Shown: piece by piece, positions 54,384 to 62,919 of the stretch | Layout of the letters: every line of letters starts with the position of its first letter | Numbering within the stretch: position 1 is the first letter of the stretch | NCBI RefSeq assembly: GCF_018100805.1 | Contig: NZ_JAGJEA010000006.1 | Location: 124,001 to 188,000 of the forward strand | DNA length: 64,000 nt | Direction: 5' to 3' | From: Aquimarina sp. MMG016 | GTDB taxonomy: Bacteria; Bacteroidota; Bacteroidia; Flavobacteriales; Flavobacteriaceae | Notes under the pieces: model-generated | The model's database searches: none | What the model was told of the DNA's origin: nothing | Seen by the model: only the letters and a program-made list of their open reading frames with translations | Position numbers and translations under genes: made by a program

Positions 54384-54962
54384 TTAGTTTTTAATGACCA
54401 TAATCCAATCTGCTTCAGCAGGATCCATTATTCCAACTGCCGGGGTATATAACAGTATATTAATTTTAGTTTCAGGATTATTTCTTCTATATTCTTTAAC
54501 TAATTTTAGATCAGCTATAGACTCCCATATTTTTTGATACTCGATATTCTCCGGATAAAAAGCGTGTTCGTCATACATTACTTTTTTAAACTCAGATACA
54601 TCCGGCATCGGTAAAGGTTCATTCAATCGGTTGAAATCCTCAGGCTGAATAAACTTTTCAGGAAAATCAATTTTACCCAAACCGCTCCACACTATAGTTC
54701 CTGAAAACAATTTCTGCTGAGTTCCTTTATATAACAAGTCAATACTTCCAAAATCTCCAGGCGAAACATATTCCGATGAAATATCAAAATCCTTATTGGT
54801 ACTAAAAACAAATTCTCTACCTTCTTCAAAAGTATTTGCTTCGAAATCAATCTTGAGCAGTAAGACCCTATTTTGATCCATAGGATTAATCTGTCTATCA
54901 TCATCATTATTACAACTTATAATACTCAATATCCCAAAGAGTATAAGCCCCATTTTTTTCAT
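54384..54962 (-). CDS. Hypothetical lipoprotein
   Basis: Exported lipoprotein of 192 residues, lipobox ISC with Cys 17 followed by NNDDD. The mature part begins VLLLKIDFEANTFEEG, a beginning shared by a small family of flavobacterial lipoproteins I cannot name, and contains a beta-rich middle plus charged C-terminus. No catalytic motif is seen. It stands alone with its own terminator, divergent from the RNA helicase gene 153 bases away. Confidence 0.75.
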   Translation of the reverse strand: MKKMGLILFGILSIISCNNDDDRQINPMDQNRVLLLKIDFEANTFEEGREFVFSTNKDFDISSEYVSPGDFGSIDLLYKGTQQKLFSGTIVWSGLGKIDFPEKFIQPEDFNRLNEPLPMPDVSEFKKVMYDEHAFYPENIEYQKIWESIADLKLVKEYRRNNPETKINILLYTPAVGIMDPAEADWIMVIKN

Positions 54963-55115
54963 TCCTTATAGATTTTAGATGTACTCTATAGATTCAAAAA
55001 AAGTATCAAGGTTGCGTATTATGAAATAATTTTTAGTCATAAACATTTATTTTGTTTACCTTATTTTTATATTTTCTGAGCAAATACAATTACTTTCGCA
55101 TAAAATCAAACCTAC

Positions 55116-56471
55116 GTGACTTTCAGAGATTTAAACTTAAGCAACCAACTTATTAATGCCCTCGATGATTTAGGGTTTGACACCCCTACACCTATACAAG
55201 AGCAGGCATTTTCTCCGGTAATGTCTGGAAAAGATGTTGTAGGTATTGCGCAAACCGGTACTGGTAAGACTTATGCATACATGCTTCCCATTTTGCGAAT
55301 GCTAAAATATTCTGTTCAACAAAATCCCAGAGTCTTAGTTTTAGTGCCTACCAGAGAATTAGTAGTTCAGGTTGTGGATGAGATTGAAAAACTATCCACC
55401 TATATTAATGTTCGTATTACCGGTGTTTATGGCGGAACGAATATAAATACACAAAAACAAGCGGTTTCTCAGGGGTTGGATATCATTGTCGCTACCCCGG
55501 GACGTTTATATGATTTGGCGGTAAGTAGAGCTTTGCAATTAAAATCTATTCAAAAACTAGTTATTGATGAAGTAGATGTAATGATGGATCTTGGTTTCAG
55601 GCATCAATTGATGAATATTTTTGATATTCTTCCTAGACAGAGACAAAACATTATGTTTTCTGCTACGATGACTGATGAAGTAGATGAACTAATTTCAGAA
55701 ATATTTATAAATCCACAAAAAATATCAATTGCCAAAAGTGGAACACCGCTAGAAAACATAAAACAATATGGCTATCATGTAGCTAATTTTTATACCAAAG
55801 TAAATCTTCTGGAATATTTACTGGAGAATTCCGAGGAGTTTGAAAAGGTTTTAGTATTTGTTAGCAACAAAAGAATGGCTGATCGACTATTCGAAAGGTT
55901 TGAAAAAACTTTCCCTGATCAATGTGCTGTGATTCATTCTAATAAAACTCAAAACTACAGGTTACGAAGTATAGAACAATTCGAAAATGGTGAAAACCGA
56001 ATCTTAATTGCTACTGATGTTATGGCACGAGGATTAGATATTGATGATATCAGCCACGTTATCAATGTAGATACTCCAGAATATCCTGAGAATTATATGC
56101 ATCGAATTGGTAGAACCGGACGTGCACAAAAAGAAGGAATTGCTATAGTTCTGACAACAGAAAAAGAACAAGAGTTTTTGGAAGCTATTGAAGATTTAAT
56201 GGAAATGAAAGTCTCAGTAATTGATTTTCCTTCTGCTGTCGAAATCTCTGAAGAACTTACTCCAGAAGAACAACCAAATATCAAAGAGATATACAACCCA
56301 AATAAGCTTGATGAAGATGTTGGCCCTGCTTTTCACGAAAAGAAAGAAAAAAACAGAAAAGTAAATCTTGGCGGAAAATATAAACGAGAGATCAAAAAGA
56401 AGTACAAAAAACCTAAAACTAAAGGTGATAAAACTTTTAATCTAAAACATAAGAAACGTAAGAAAAAATGA
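55116..56471 (+). CDS. DEAD-box-family RNA helicase with DEVD motif
   Basis: ATP-dependent RNA helicase of 451 residues, starting with GTG at 55116. Q motif (DLGFDTPTPIQEQAF), motif I AQTGTGKT (45-52), Ia PTRELVVQ, Ib TPGR, motif II DEVD at 151-154 in place of DEAD, motif III SAT, then the second RecA domain with HRIGRTGRA. A Lys-rich tail of about 50 residues (KKKYKKPKTKGDK) likely binds RNA. The role is RNA unwinding in ribosome assembly or cold adaptation (family knowledge). Six bases later the SnoaL-like gene starts, so it is the first gene of a possible operon. Confidence 0.94.
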   Translation: MTFRDLNLSNQLINALDDLGFDTPTPIQEQAFSPVMSGKDVVGIAQTGTGKTYAYMLPILRMLKYSVQQNPRVLVLVPTRELVVQVVDEIEKLSTYINVRITGVYGGTNINTQKQAVSQGLDIIVATPGRLYDLAVSRALQLKSIQKLVIDEVDVMMDLGFRHQLMNIFDILPRQRQNIMFSATMTDEVDELISEIFINPQKISIAKSGTPLENIKQYGYHVANFYTKVNLLEYLLENSEEFEKVLVFVSNKRMADRLFERFEKTFPDQCAVIHSNKTQNYRLRSIEQFENGENRILIATDVMARGLDIDDISHVINVDTPEYPENYMHRIGRTGRAQKEGIAIVLTTEKEQEFLEAIEDLMEMKVSVIDFPSAVEISEELTPEEQPNIKEIYNPNKLDEDVGPAFHEKKEKNRKVNLGGKYKREIKKKYKKPKTKGDKTFNLKHKKRKKK

Positions 56472-56477
56472 TTCATC

Positions 56478-56975
56478 ATGAAAAAATTAAAGCTGGCATT
56501 GTTGTTTATATCGATAATCGGATGTAAACAAGATCCAAACACTAACAAAGACGCTACAGATATTCTTGATAAAAATGAAAATGCCATACTAGCTATTAAT
56601 ATGAACTATGTAGCGGGTTGGAAAAATATGAATGAAGAACAGATAATGTCTCTTTTTGAAGATAATGCACGCATACAACCAAATTCATTAAAACCTATTG
56701 AAGGTAAAGAAAATATAAGAAGCTTTTGGTTTCCAAAAGATAGTTCTATTACAATCATTAATACTTTTAAAACGGAGCTACTTAATCTAGATATCAAAGA
56801 TTCGTTGGCTATAACGACACATACTACATTATTAGATTGGACGTACAAAAAAGACACCATCCAATTTGGAATGATTCAAAATGGAATAAATACTACTATA
56901 TATCGTAAGCAAGAAGATTCTTCTTGGAAAATATGGCGAAAAATGTGGACTGACATTTACAGTAAAAGAAAATAA
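56478..56975 (+). CDS. SnoaL/DUF4440-like lipoprotein
   Basis: Lipoprotein of 165 residues, lipobox IGC with Cys 16. The mature part fits the NTF2-like fold of DUF4440/SnoaL proteins: an A-I-x-x-x-x-x-Y-V-A-G-W start, SLFEDNARIQPNSLKPIEGKENIRSFW in the middle and WKIWRKMW at the end. Such proteins bind small ligands or catalyse isomerisations; no catalytic pair is clear here. It lies 6 bases after the helicase gene and 5 bases before the NYN-domain gene. Confidence 0.8.
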   Translation: MKKLKLALLFISIIGCKQDPNTNKDATDILDKNENAILAINMNYVAGWKNMNEEQIMSLFEDNARIQPNSLKPIEGKENIRSFWFPKDSSITIINTFKTELLNLDIKDSLAITTHTTLLDWTYKKDTIQFGMIQNGINTTIYRKQEDSSWKIWRKMWTDIYSKRK

Positions 56976-56980
56976 TTTTT

Positions 56981-57754
56981 ATGGATTTAAACCTTGCAGT
57001 ATTAATTGATGGAGATAATATTCCTTCTTCATACATCAAAGAAATGATGGAAGAGATTGCCAAATATGGCAACCCCACCATAAAGAGAATTTATGGTGAT
57101 TGGACTAATCCCGGTCTATTAAAATGGAAGAAAATCCTTTTAGAAAATGCAATTACTCCAATCCAGCAATATGGATATACCCGAGGAAAAAACGCTACAG
57201 ATTCTGCTATGATTATAGACGCCATGGATATTCTTTATTCGGGCAAAGTCAATGGTTTTTGTTTAGTATCCAGCGACAGTGATTTTACTCGTTTAGCAAC
57301 GAGACTCAGAGAAGCTGGAATGAAAGTTTTTGGTATTGGAGAGAAAAAAACACCTAATCCATTTATAGTAGCTTGTGATAAATTTATTTATCTGGAAATC
57401 CTTAAATATGAATCTGAAGAAGAAACAGAATCTAACACAGAAGAACCAAAGCCTAGAAAGGATGCTGACAAAATCACTCAAAAAGAAATTAAGCTGATTT
57501 CTACTACAATTTCAGATATAGCAGATGATGATGGGTGGGCATTTCTTGGAGATGTTGGTAGTTTACTTCAAAAAAAGCAACCTAACTTTGACTCAAGAAA
57601 TTACGGTTTTCAGAAGTTAACACCTTTAATCAAATCTATTAAAAACTTTGAAATAGAACAACGAGAAACATCCAAAGGTAGGTCTAAACTTATTTATGTT
57701 AGAAATAAAAGACAGCAGAAGCCAAGTCAAAGAAGATCAGCCAAGAAAAAGTAA
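56981..57754 (+). CDS. NYN-domain putative ribonuclease with C-terminal LOTUS (OST-HTH) domain
   Basis: Cytoplasmic protein of 257 residues. N-terminal NYN (LabA/DUF88-type PIN-like nuclease) domain with D10-G-D12, ATDSAMIIDAMD and SSDSDFTRLATRLRE carrying the acidic residues expected for metal binding. A charged linker about 150-170 leads to an OST-HTH/LOTUS RNA-binding domain (about 172-245, DDGWAFLGDVGSLL then YGFQKLTPLIKS). A basic tail follows. RNA cleavage or RNA quality control is a family-based inference. It lies directly behind a helicase gene and a small lipoprotein gene. Confidence 0.88.
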   Translation: MDLNLAVLIDGDNIPSSYIKEMMEEIAKYGNPTIKRIYGDWTNPGLLKWKKILLENAITPIQQYGYTRGKNATDSAMIIDAMDILYSGKVNGFCLVSSDSDFTRLATRLREAGMKVFGIGEKKTPNPFIVACDKFIYLEILKYESEEETESNTEEPKPRKDADKITQKEIKLISTTISDIADDDGWAFLGDVGSLLQKKQPNFDSRNYGFQKLTPLIKSIKNFEIEQRETSKGRSKLIYVRNKRQQKPSQRRSAKKK

Positions 57755-57788
57755 TTATTGAACGACCTAAAAAGATTTACAAAATATA

Positions 57789-58343
57789 ATGGCCTCCATC
57801 TTTGCACACGGATTTGCTGCATATGCTTTTGGGAAAAGTTTTTCCAAAGAAATTACTACTAAGAAGTTTTGGATTCTAGGCATCTTTTGTTCGGTATTAC
57901 CGGATGCAGATGTTATTAGTTTTGCATTTGGAGTTAAATACGAAGATTTCTGGGGACATCGTGGATTTACACATTCTTTTGTATTTGCTTTATTATTAGG
58001 TGTTTTAGTAACTACTATTTTTTATAACAAAAAGCTTTTTACCAAAAACAGTATTGCTCTCATTGCATATTTCACAATTTGTACTGCCTCGCACGGTATT
58101 CTGGATGCGATGACTACTGGTGGATTGGGTATTGCTTTCTTTTCTCCTTTTGACAACGTTAGATATTTTTTACCCTGGCGACCTATTCAGGTTTCACCAA
58201 TTGGCGCTAGTAAGTTTTTTAGCATTTGGGGAATTAAGGTTTTGTTAAGTGAATTAATCTGGGTCGGAATTCCAGGAACTATTTATATTTTAGTGACACA
58301 TTATGTCAAAAAATATAAAATCCAATCTAAAAGTGTTGAATAA
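57789..58343 (+). CDS. Membrane-bound metal-dependent hydrolase (YdjM/LexA-regulated family)
   Basis: Inner-membrane protein of 184 residues, DUF457/YdjM type. It starts MASIFAHGFAAYAFG, has the family's DxD-type site (LPDADVISFAFG) and the HRGFTHS motif, plus SHGILDAMTTGG, giving several His and Asp for a metal site among four to five membrane segments. Family members are annotated as inner-membrane hydrolases of unknown substrate. The 3' end overlaps the start proposed for the beta-lactamase gene by 41 bases. Confidence 0.85.
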   Translation: MASIFAHGFAAYAFGKSFSKEITTKKFWILGIFCSVLPDADVISFAFGVKYEDFWGHRGFTHSFVFALLLGVLVTTIFYNKKLFTKNSIALIAYFTICTASHGILDAMTTGGLGIAFFSPFDNVRYFLPWRPIQVSPIGASKFFSIWGIKVLLSELIWVGIPGTIYILVTHYVKKYKIQSKSVE

Positions 58344-59079
58344 AAAAACTCTTGTTTTACTCATATCGCTTACTTTTCTTCTTTTTACTTTACCTTATAG
58401 CAGTATTGCCCAGGAGAAGATTACCATTTCTGAAAACCTTAAAATTACCAAAGTTAATGAACATAGTTATATTCATATTTCAAAAATCACTTTGGAGAAT
58501 GGAGGTAAATTTCCTTGTAATGGTTTTGTGTACATTAACAATAACGAAGCCTATATTTTTGATACGCCTGCCAATGATCAGGCAACAGTAGAATTAATCA
58601 ATTGGCTTAAAAATGATAAAAAAGTTATCATAAAAGGTGTAGTGTTCAATCACTTTCATAGGGATTGCATAGAAGGTATGGACGTTTTCCAAAAAAATAA
58701 TATCCCTTGTATTGCTTCAAAAAATACAGCTATGTATATGAAATTAGAGGGGTACGATCTCCCTGACCAAATGTTTCAGGATTATTTAGACCTAAAATTA
58801 GGTGATAAAAAAATTATCAATAGATATTTTGGTGAAGCACACACATCTGATAATATCATATCCTATTTTCCTGACGAAGAAGTTATATTTGGAGGATGCA
58901 TGATAAAAAGTATACACGCTTCAAAAGGAAATCTAGCCGATGCGAATATTAATGAATGGTCAAAAACAGTGACCAAGATCAAAAAAGCATATCCTAATAT
59001 TGAAGTTGTGATTCCCGGACACGGAGATTACGGAAATAGAAAGTTATTAGATTACACTATTTCTTTATTTAAAAAATAG
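58303..59079 (+). CDS. Subclass B1 metallo-beta-lactamase
   Basis: Zinc enzyme hydrolysing beta-lactams by family assignment, 258 residues. Signal peptide (LVLLISLTFLLFTLPYSSIAQ) for periplasmic export. Zinc ligands are all visible: H117-F-H119-R-D121, H180 (GEAHTSDN), C199 (FGGCMIKS) and H240 (IPGHGDYG), as in BlaB, IND, CcrA and IMP types; C199 defines subclass B1. The start at 58303 overlaps the previous gene by 41 bases; GTG at 58333 or TTG at 58336 would shorten the n-region. It lies inside a run of plus-strand genes with no mobile element nearby, so it looks resident. Confidence 0.88.
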   Translation: MSKNIKSNLKVLNKKTLVLLISLTFLLFTLPYSSIAQEKITISENLKITKVNEHSYIHISKITLENGGKFPCNGFVYINNNEAYIFDTPANDQATVELINWLKNDKKVIIKGVVFNHFHRDCIEGMDVFQKNNIPCIASKNTAMYMKLEGYDLPDQMFQDYLDLKLGDKKIINRYFGEAHTSDNIISYFPDEEVIFGGCMIKSIHASKGNLADANINEWSKTVTKIKKAYPNIEVVIPGHGDYGNRKLLDYTISLFKK

Positions 59080-59087
59080 ATAAGACA

Positions 59088-60863
59088 ATGAAAGAATTAA
59101 AAGATAAAAACACTCAAAAGAAAAAGCCAAAAGTCACCATGGCTAAAGCCTTTAAGACTATTATCTGGCCTCGAAGGAACTTAGTATTTATTGGCTTAAT
59201 TTTGATTATTTTTAATAGAATGGCTGGACTTGTCCTACCGTGGAAAAGTAAAACTCTGTTAGATGATGTAATTCCCAGTAAGGATATGGGACAATTGTAT
59301 GATTTACTCATTTTTGTTGGGCTAGCTATACTTGTTCAAGCAACTACTTCCTTTTTATTAACAAGAATTCTAAGTGTCCAGGCTCAATATTTGATATCTG
59401 AACTTAGGGCTCAGGTACAGAAAAAAGTATTATCACTACCGATTAGTTTTTTTGACAACACCAAATCGGGAGCGTTGGTTTCCAGAATTATGAGCGATGT
59501 AGAAGGAGTAAGAAACCTTATTGGTACAGGTTTAGTGCAAATGGTAGGTGGAACATTTACAGCTATCGTTTCATTAATTATACTTATTTATATAAATCCA
59601 TGGATGACGCTTTTTGTGCTAGTTCCCGTAAGTCTATTCGGAATTGTAGCGCTTAAAGCGTTCAAATATATTCGCCCAATTTTTAGAGTTAGAGGAGAGA
59701 TTAATGCCGAAGTAAAAGGAAGGCTTACCGAAACACTAGCTGGAGTTAGAGTCATTAAAGGTTTTGGTGCAGAAGAACAAGAACATAAAATCTTTGAAAA
59801 AGGGGTTAATCGTTTATTTCAAAATGTAAAAAAAAGTCTTACTGCAACTGCTTTGATGACTAGCTCTTCTACATTTCTTTTAGCAGGAATTGCCTCTACA
59901 GGTATTATGGGTATTGGTGGATATTATATGATGCAGGATGTGGATCCTATGACAACTGGTGATTTTCTATTTTTCACTTTAGTGCTTGGGTTTATGATCG
60001 CTCCTATCGTACAGATGAGTAATATAGGTAGTCAATTAACCGAGGCGTTAGCAGGATTAGATCGCACCGAAGAACTGATGAATATGGATCCAGAGGAAGA
60101 TGTTACCAACAGAACCATTCATCTAAATGGTATTACGGGTGATATCGTATTTGATAATGTTTCTTTTTCTTACGAAAAAGGTAAAGAAGTACTACACGAT
60201 ATTAGTTTTAAAGCTAATTCTGGAACCGTAACAGCTTTGGTTGGAAGTTCAGGATCCGGAAAATCTACTATAGCAGGATTGGCAGCTACATTTCTCAATC
60301 CTGAATCTGGTCAAATCACTATTGATCAACAAGATCTATCTAAGGTAAATCTTAGCAGTTATCGAAGAAACCTAGGGGTTGTGCTACAAGATGAATTCTT
60401 ATTTGAAGGGACAATCAGAGAAAATATTCTTTTCCCACGACCGGATGCCACTGATGAGCAAGTCCAACAAGCCGTAAAAGCTGCCTATGTTAATGAATTT
60501 ACAGATCGTTTTGATAATGGTCTGGATACATTGATTGGTGAGCGTGGTGTAAAATTATCAGGTGGTCAAAGACAACGGATTGCAATAGCCAGAGCCATTC
60601 TTGCAGATCCTAAAATTATCATTCTGGATGAAGCTACCTCCAACCTGGATACAGAAAGCGAAGCTTTGATTCAAAAAAGTCTTGGAGAACTGATGAAAGG
60701 TAGAACTACATTTGTTATTGCTCATAGACTAAGTACGATTAAAAAAGCCAATCAGATTTTAGTGATTGAATCAGGAAATATAGCAGAAAGAGGCACGCAC
60801 GATGAGTTAATTGAAGCAGAAGGACGTTATTTTGATTTGTATACCTATCAGGCGAGAATTTAG
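59088..60863 (+). CDS. MsbA/BmrA-type ABC exporter
   Basis: Half-transporter of 591 residues, functioning as a homodimer or with a partner. Membrane domain about 30-320 (six segments), nucleotide-binding domain with Walker A GSSGSGKST, Q-loop region GVVLQDEFLFEGTIRENI, signature LSGGQRQR, Walker B IILDEATSNLD and the switch His in IAHRLST. Lipid or drug export are the usual roles. It starts 8 bases after the beta-lactamase gene, which suggests joint transcription but does not prove joint function. Confidence 0.9.
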   Translation: MKELKDKNTQKKKPKVTMAKAFKTIIWPRRNLVFIGLILIIFNRMAGLVLPWKSKTLLDDVIPSKDMGQLYDLLIFVGLAILVQATTSFLLTRILSVQAQYLISELRAQVQKKVLSLPISFFDNTKSGALVSRIMSDVEGVRNLIGTGLVQMVGGTFTAIVSLIILIYINPWMTLFVLVPVSLFGIVALKAFKYIRPIFRVRGEINAEVKGRLTETLAGVRVIKGFGAEEQEHKIFEKGVNRLFQNVKKSLTATALMTSSSTFLLAGIASTGIMGIGGYYMMQDVDPMTTGDFLFFTLVLGFMIAPIVQMSNIGSQLTEALAGLDRTEELMNMDPEEDVTNRTIHLNGITGDIVFDNVSFSYEKGKEVLHDISFKANSGTVTALVGSSGSGKSTIAGLAATFLNPESGQITIDQQDLSKVNLSSYRRNLGVVLQDEFLFEGTIRENILFPRPDATDEQVQQAVKAAYVNEFTDRFDNGLDTLIGERGVKLSGGQRQRIAIARAILADPKIIILDEATSNLDTESEALIQKSLGELMKGRTTFVIAHRLSTIKKANQILVIESGNIAERGTHDELIEAEGRYFDLYTYQARI

Positions 60864-60915
60864 AATAATTCTTAACCTAGGATTTGATAATTTTAAAGAA
60901 ATAAAAATCAAATCT

Positions 60916-61155
60916 ATGGAAAATAATATAAGAGGTGGTGATGCTCCCATAGCATGCCAATTAGAAGCCGATAAAAATTATGCCTGGTGCAGTTGTGGTC
61001 ATAGCGCAGATCAACCTTTTTGCAATGGTAATCACAAGAAAGAAGGAGGAACGAATCCTGTTATTTTTAGTGTAGAAGAAGCCAAAGAAGCTTATTTATG
61101 TACTTGTAAACAAACAAGTAACCCTCCATACTGTGATGGGTCACATAAGAATTAA
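60916..61155 (+). CDS. CDGSH iron-sulfur domain protein, two motifs
   Basis: Small cytoplasmic protein of 79 residues. Two CDGSH-type [2Fe-2S] motifs are present: C-S-C-G-H-S-A-D-Q-P-F-C-N-G-N-H and C-T-C-K-Q-T-S-N-P-P-Y-C-D-G-S-H, each with three Cys and one His ligand. The double form is common in bacteria. ATG at 60916 is used; the frame to 60811 overlaps the ABC gene and does not match the family. Role in redox or iron handling is family-based. A terminator follows. Confidence 0.9.
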   Translation: MENNIRGGDAPIACQLEADKNYAWCSCGHSADQPFCNGNHKKEGGTNPVIFSVEEAKEAYLCTCKQTSNPPYCDGSHKN

Positions 61156-61159
61156 ATAA

Positions 61160-61190
61160 AAACCCTATTTAGTTAAATTAAATAGGGTTT
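61160..61190. terminator. Bidirectional terminator
   Basis: AAACCCTATTTA (61160-61171) / TAAATAGGGTTT (61179-61190) with a 7-base loop and A/T runs on both sides, between the converging CDGSH and TolQ-like genes. Confidence 0.9.
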
Positions 61191-61207
61191 TTAGTTATAT
61201 ACATAGT

Positions 61208-61633
61208 TTATGGGTGCGTTACATTTTCTTTCTGAATCCAAGTAAAAATTATAGTAGCTATCCTTGAAATTATAAAAACAAAAAAACCGAATACCGGTGG
61301 CAGTGCAGATACTTTTAACCCACCTGCAAAAATATGAGTAGAAATCTCACCGATCTTCTCTACGCTATCAAACATTCCTATAATACCTATTAATTGTCCT
61401 AACATGCCCCATACTAATGTTAACAAGCCAATTGAATTGATGAGCTGAATATTCTTTTGTAACCCTGAATGTCCTTTAAGTATTCCTAAGATGCTTTTTA
61501 CAACTAAAAAAAGTACTAGTAATAACATAATAAAAATGGGAAACATAAAAAACATTCCTCCTTCTTTCATTCGATCAAACAATTGAATAAAGAGTAATGA
61601 ATTGTGAGCAAAATTTACTATTAATGAAATCAT
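61208..61633 (-). CDS. Small MotA/TolQ/ExbB-like membrane protein
   Basis: Inner-membrane protein of 141 residues, three hydrophobic segments (about 28-48, 65-90, 112-132). The middle part LLTLVWGMLGQLIGIIGMFDSVE followed by GLKVSALPPVFG is the MotA/TolQ/ExbB proton-channel signature. It is shorter than ExbB (about 230 residues) and has no ExbD/TolR partner next to it. Small members of this family with an unknown partner are seen in Bacteroidota. Function beyond a proton-channel-like fold cannot be stated. Confidence 0.78.
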   Translation of the reverse strand: MISLIVNFAHNSLLFIQLFDRMKEGGMFFMFPIFIMLLLVLFLVVKSILGILKGHSGLQKNIQLINSIGLLTLVWGMLGQLIGIIGMFDSVEKIGEISTHIFAGGLKVSALPPVFGFFVFIISRIATIIFTWIQKENVTHP

Positions 61634-61851
61634 AATTAATATACATTTTAGGATTAAACATATCCAAAACTATTTCTTAATGATCCTCCAATTATTTTTT
61701 TGCGTCTAATTACCAGATTAATTCTAGTTAATGCACGATTGAAGCTATCTTCAGATAAAAATATATTTATTTTGCTATACTTAGTATTAAAACCGTTATT
61801 CATCTCAAAAAAGTATCTAAAAAATAAAAATTACAGATATTGTGCTCTTGT

Positions 61852-62919
61852 ATGATCTCCAGAGAATTTATACTTAAGAAAATTGCAAAACTGCTGCTTC
61901 ACACAATCTTTTGGGTAGTAGTCCTGTTTGGTTATACATATTTCTTTGGCTACAACACAGAGAATATTAATTATGTATTTTCTTTCTCTCTTTTTTTAAT
62001 GCCAGTGACGATAGGCACAACTTATACCGTAATTGATATTTTAATCCCAAAATATTTAATTAAAGAAAGGTATCTGTTATTTATACTTTATTGTATTTAT
62101 ACTGTTATAATTTCAGCATTTTTTATTGTTATTTCCTTTTTTTACGGTTTGATTTTCTTAACGGAAATAAAAATTGGAGAGATGGCCCCTATGACCCGAA
62201 GCCCTTTTTTTCTATTCATCGCAGTATATTTTGTAGTTTTTATTGCCAGTGCTCTTAGTTTAGCTCAACATAATTATAAATCTACTTCGGCTAATCAGAA
62301 ATTGAAAACTAAAATTCTAGAAGCACAACTAAAACTCAAAGAACAAGAATTACAATATCTCAAAATGCAGATTCATCCTCATTTCTTATTTAATACGCTA
62401 AATACCATATATGGTTTTGCATTAAAAAAATCTGAAGAAACTCCAGAGATGATTTTAAGATTATCCAATCTCCTTGATTATCTACTATATCAAGTTGATA
62501 AACCTTTAGTTTCCCTTCAGGATGAGGTTGATCATATTAAAGATTACGTAGTTTTGGAACAAATGCGTTTTAGTGATACACTGGATGTGAAAATGAATTT
62601 TGAAAATATTAGTAATACTATCCAGGTAGCTCCGATGCTATTGATTCCTTTCGTAGAAAACAGCTTCAAACATGGGCAAATCAAAAATCAAAAACTATCC
62701 ATCATAATGGACTTGAAATATGTCGAAAATGAAATACATTTCTGTATAAAAAATTCAGTACTTAACTACTCAGAAAACAATAATCAAGGTATTGGACTGG
62801 TCAACATTAAAAAAAGATTAGATTTATTGTACCCCGGCAAACACCATTTAAAGATTATAAATAATAAAGGTTGGTATACAGTAAAACTTACCTTAAAAAC
62901 AATAATTGATGAATCATAA
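61852..62919 (+). CDS. LytS-type membrane histidine kinase
   Basis: Sensor kinase of 355 residues from the ATG at 61852 (MISREFILKK). Four membrane segments in residues about 12-145 without an obvious ligand domain, a coiled coil (LKLKEQELQYLKMQ), then the His_kinase domain with phospho-acceptor His in MQIHPHFLFNTLNTIYGFA and HATPase LIPFVENSFKHG and GIGLVNIKKRLDLLYPG. It overlaps the next gene by 11 bases, typical for LytS/LytTR pairs. The signal is unknown. Confidence 0.93.
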   Translation: MISREFILKKIAKLLLHTIFWVVVLFGYTYFFGYNTENINYVFSFSLFLMPVTIGTTYTVIDILIPKYLIKERYLLFILYCIYTVIISAFFIVISFFYGLIFLTEIKIGEMAPMTRSPFFLFIAVYFVVFIASALSLAQHNYKSTSANQKLKTKILEAQLKLKEQELQYLKMQIHPHFLFNTLNTIYGFALKKSEETPEMILRLSNLLDYLLYQVDKPLVSLQDEVDHIKDYVVLEQMRFSDTLDVKMNFENISNTIQVAPMLLIPFVENSFKHGQIKNQKLSIIMDLKYVENEIHFCIKNSVLNYSENNNQGIGLVNIKKRLDLLYPGKHHLKIINNKGWYTVKLTLKTIIDES

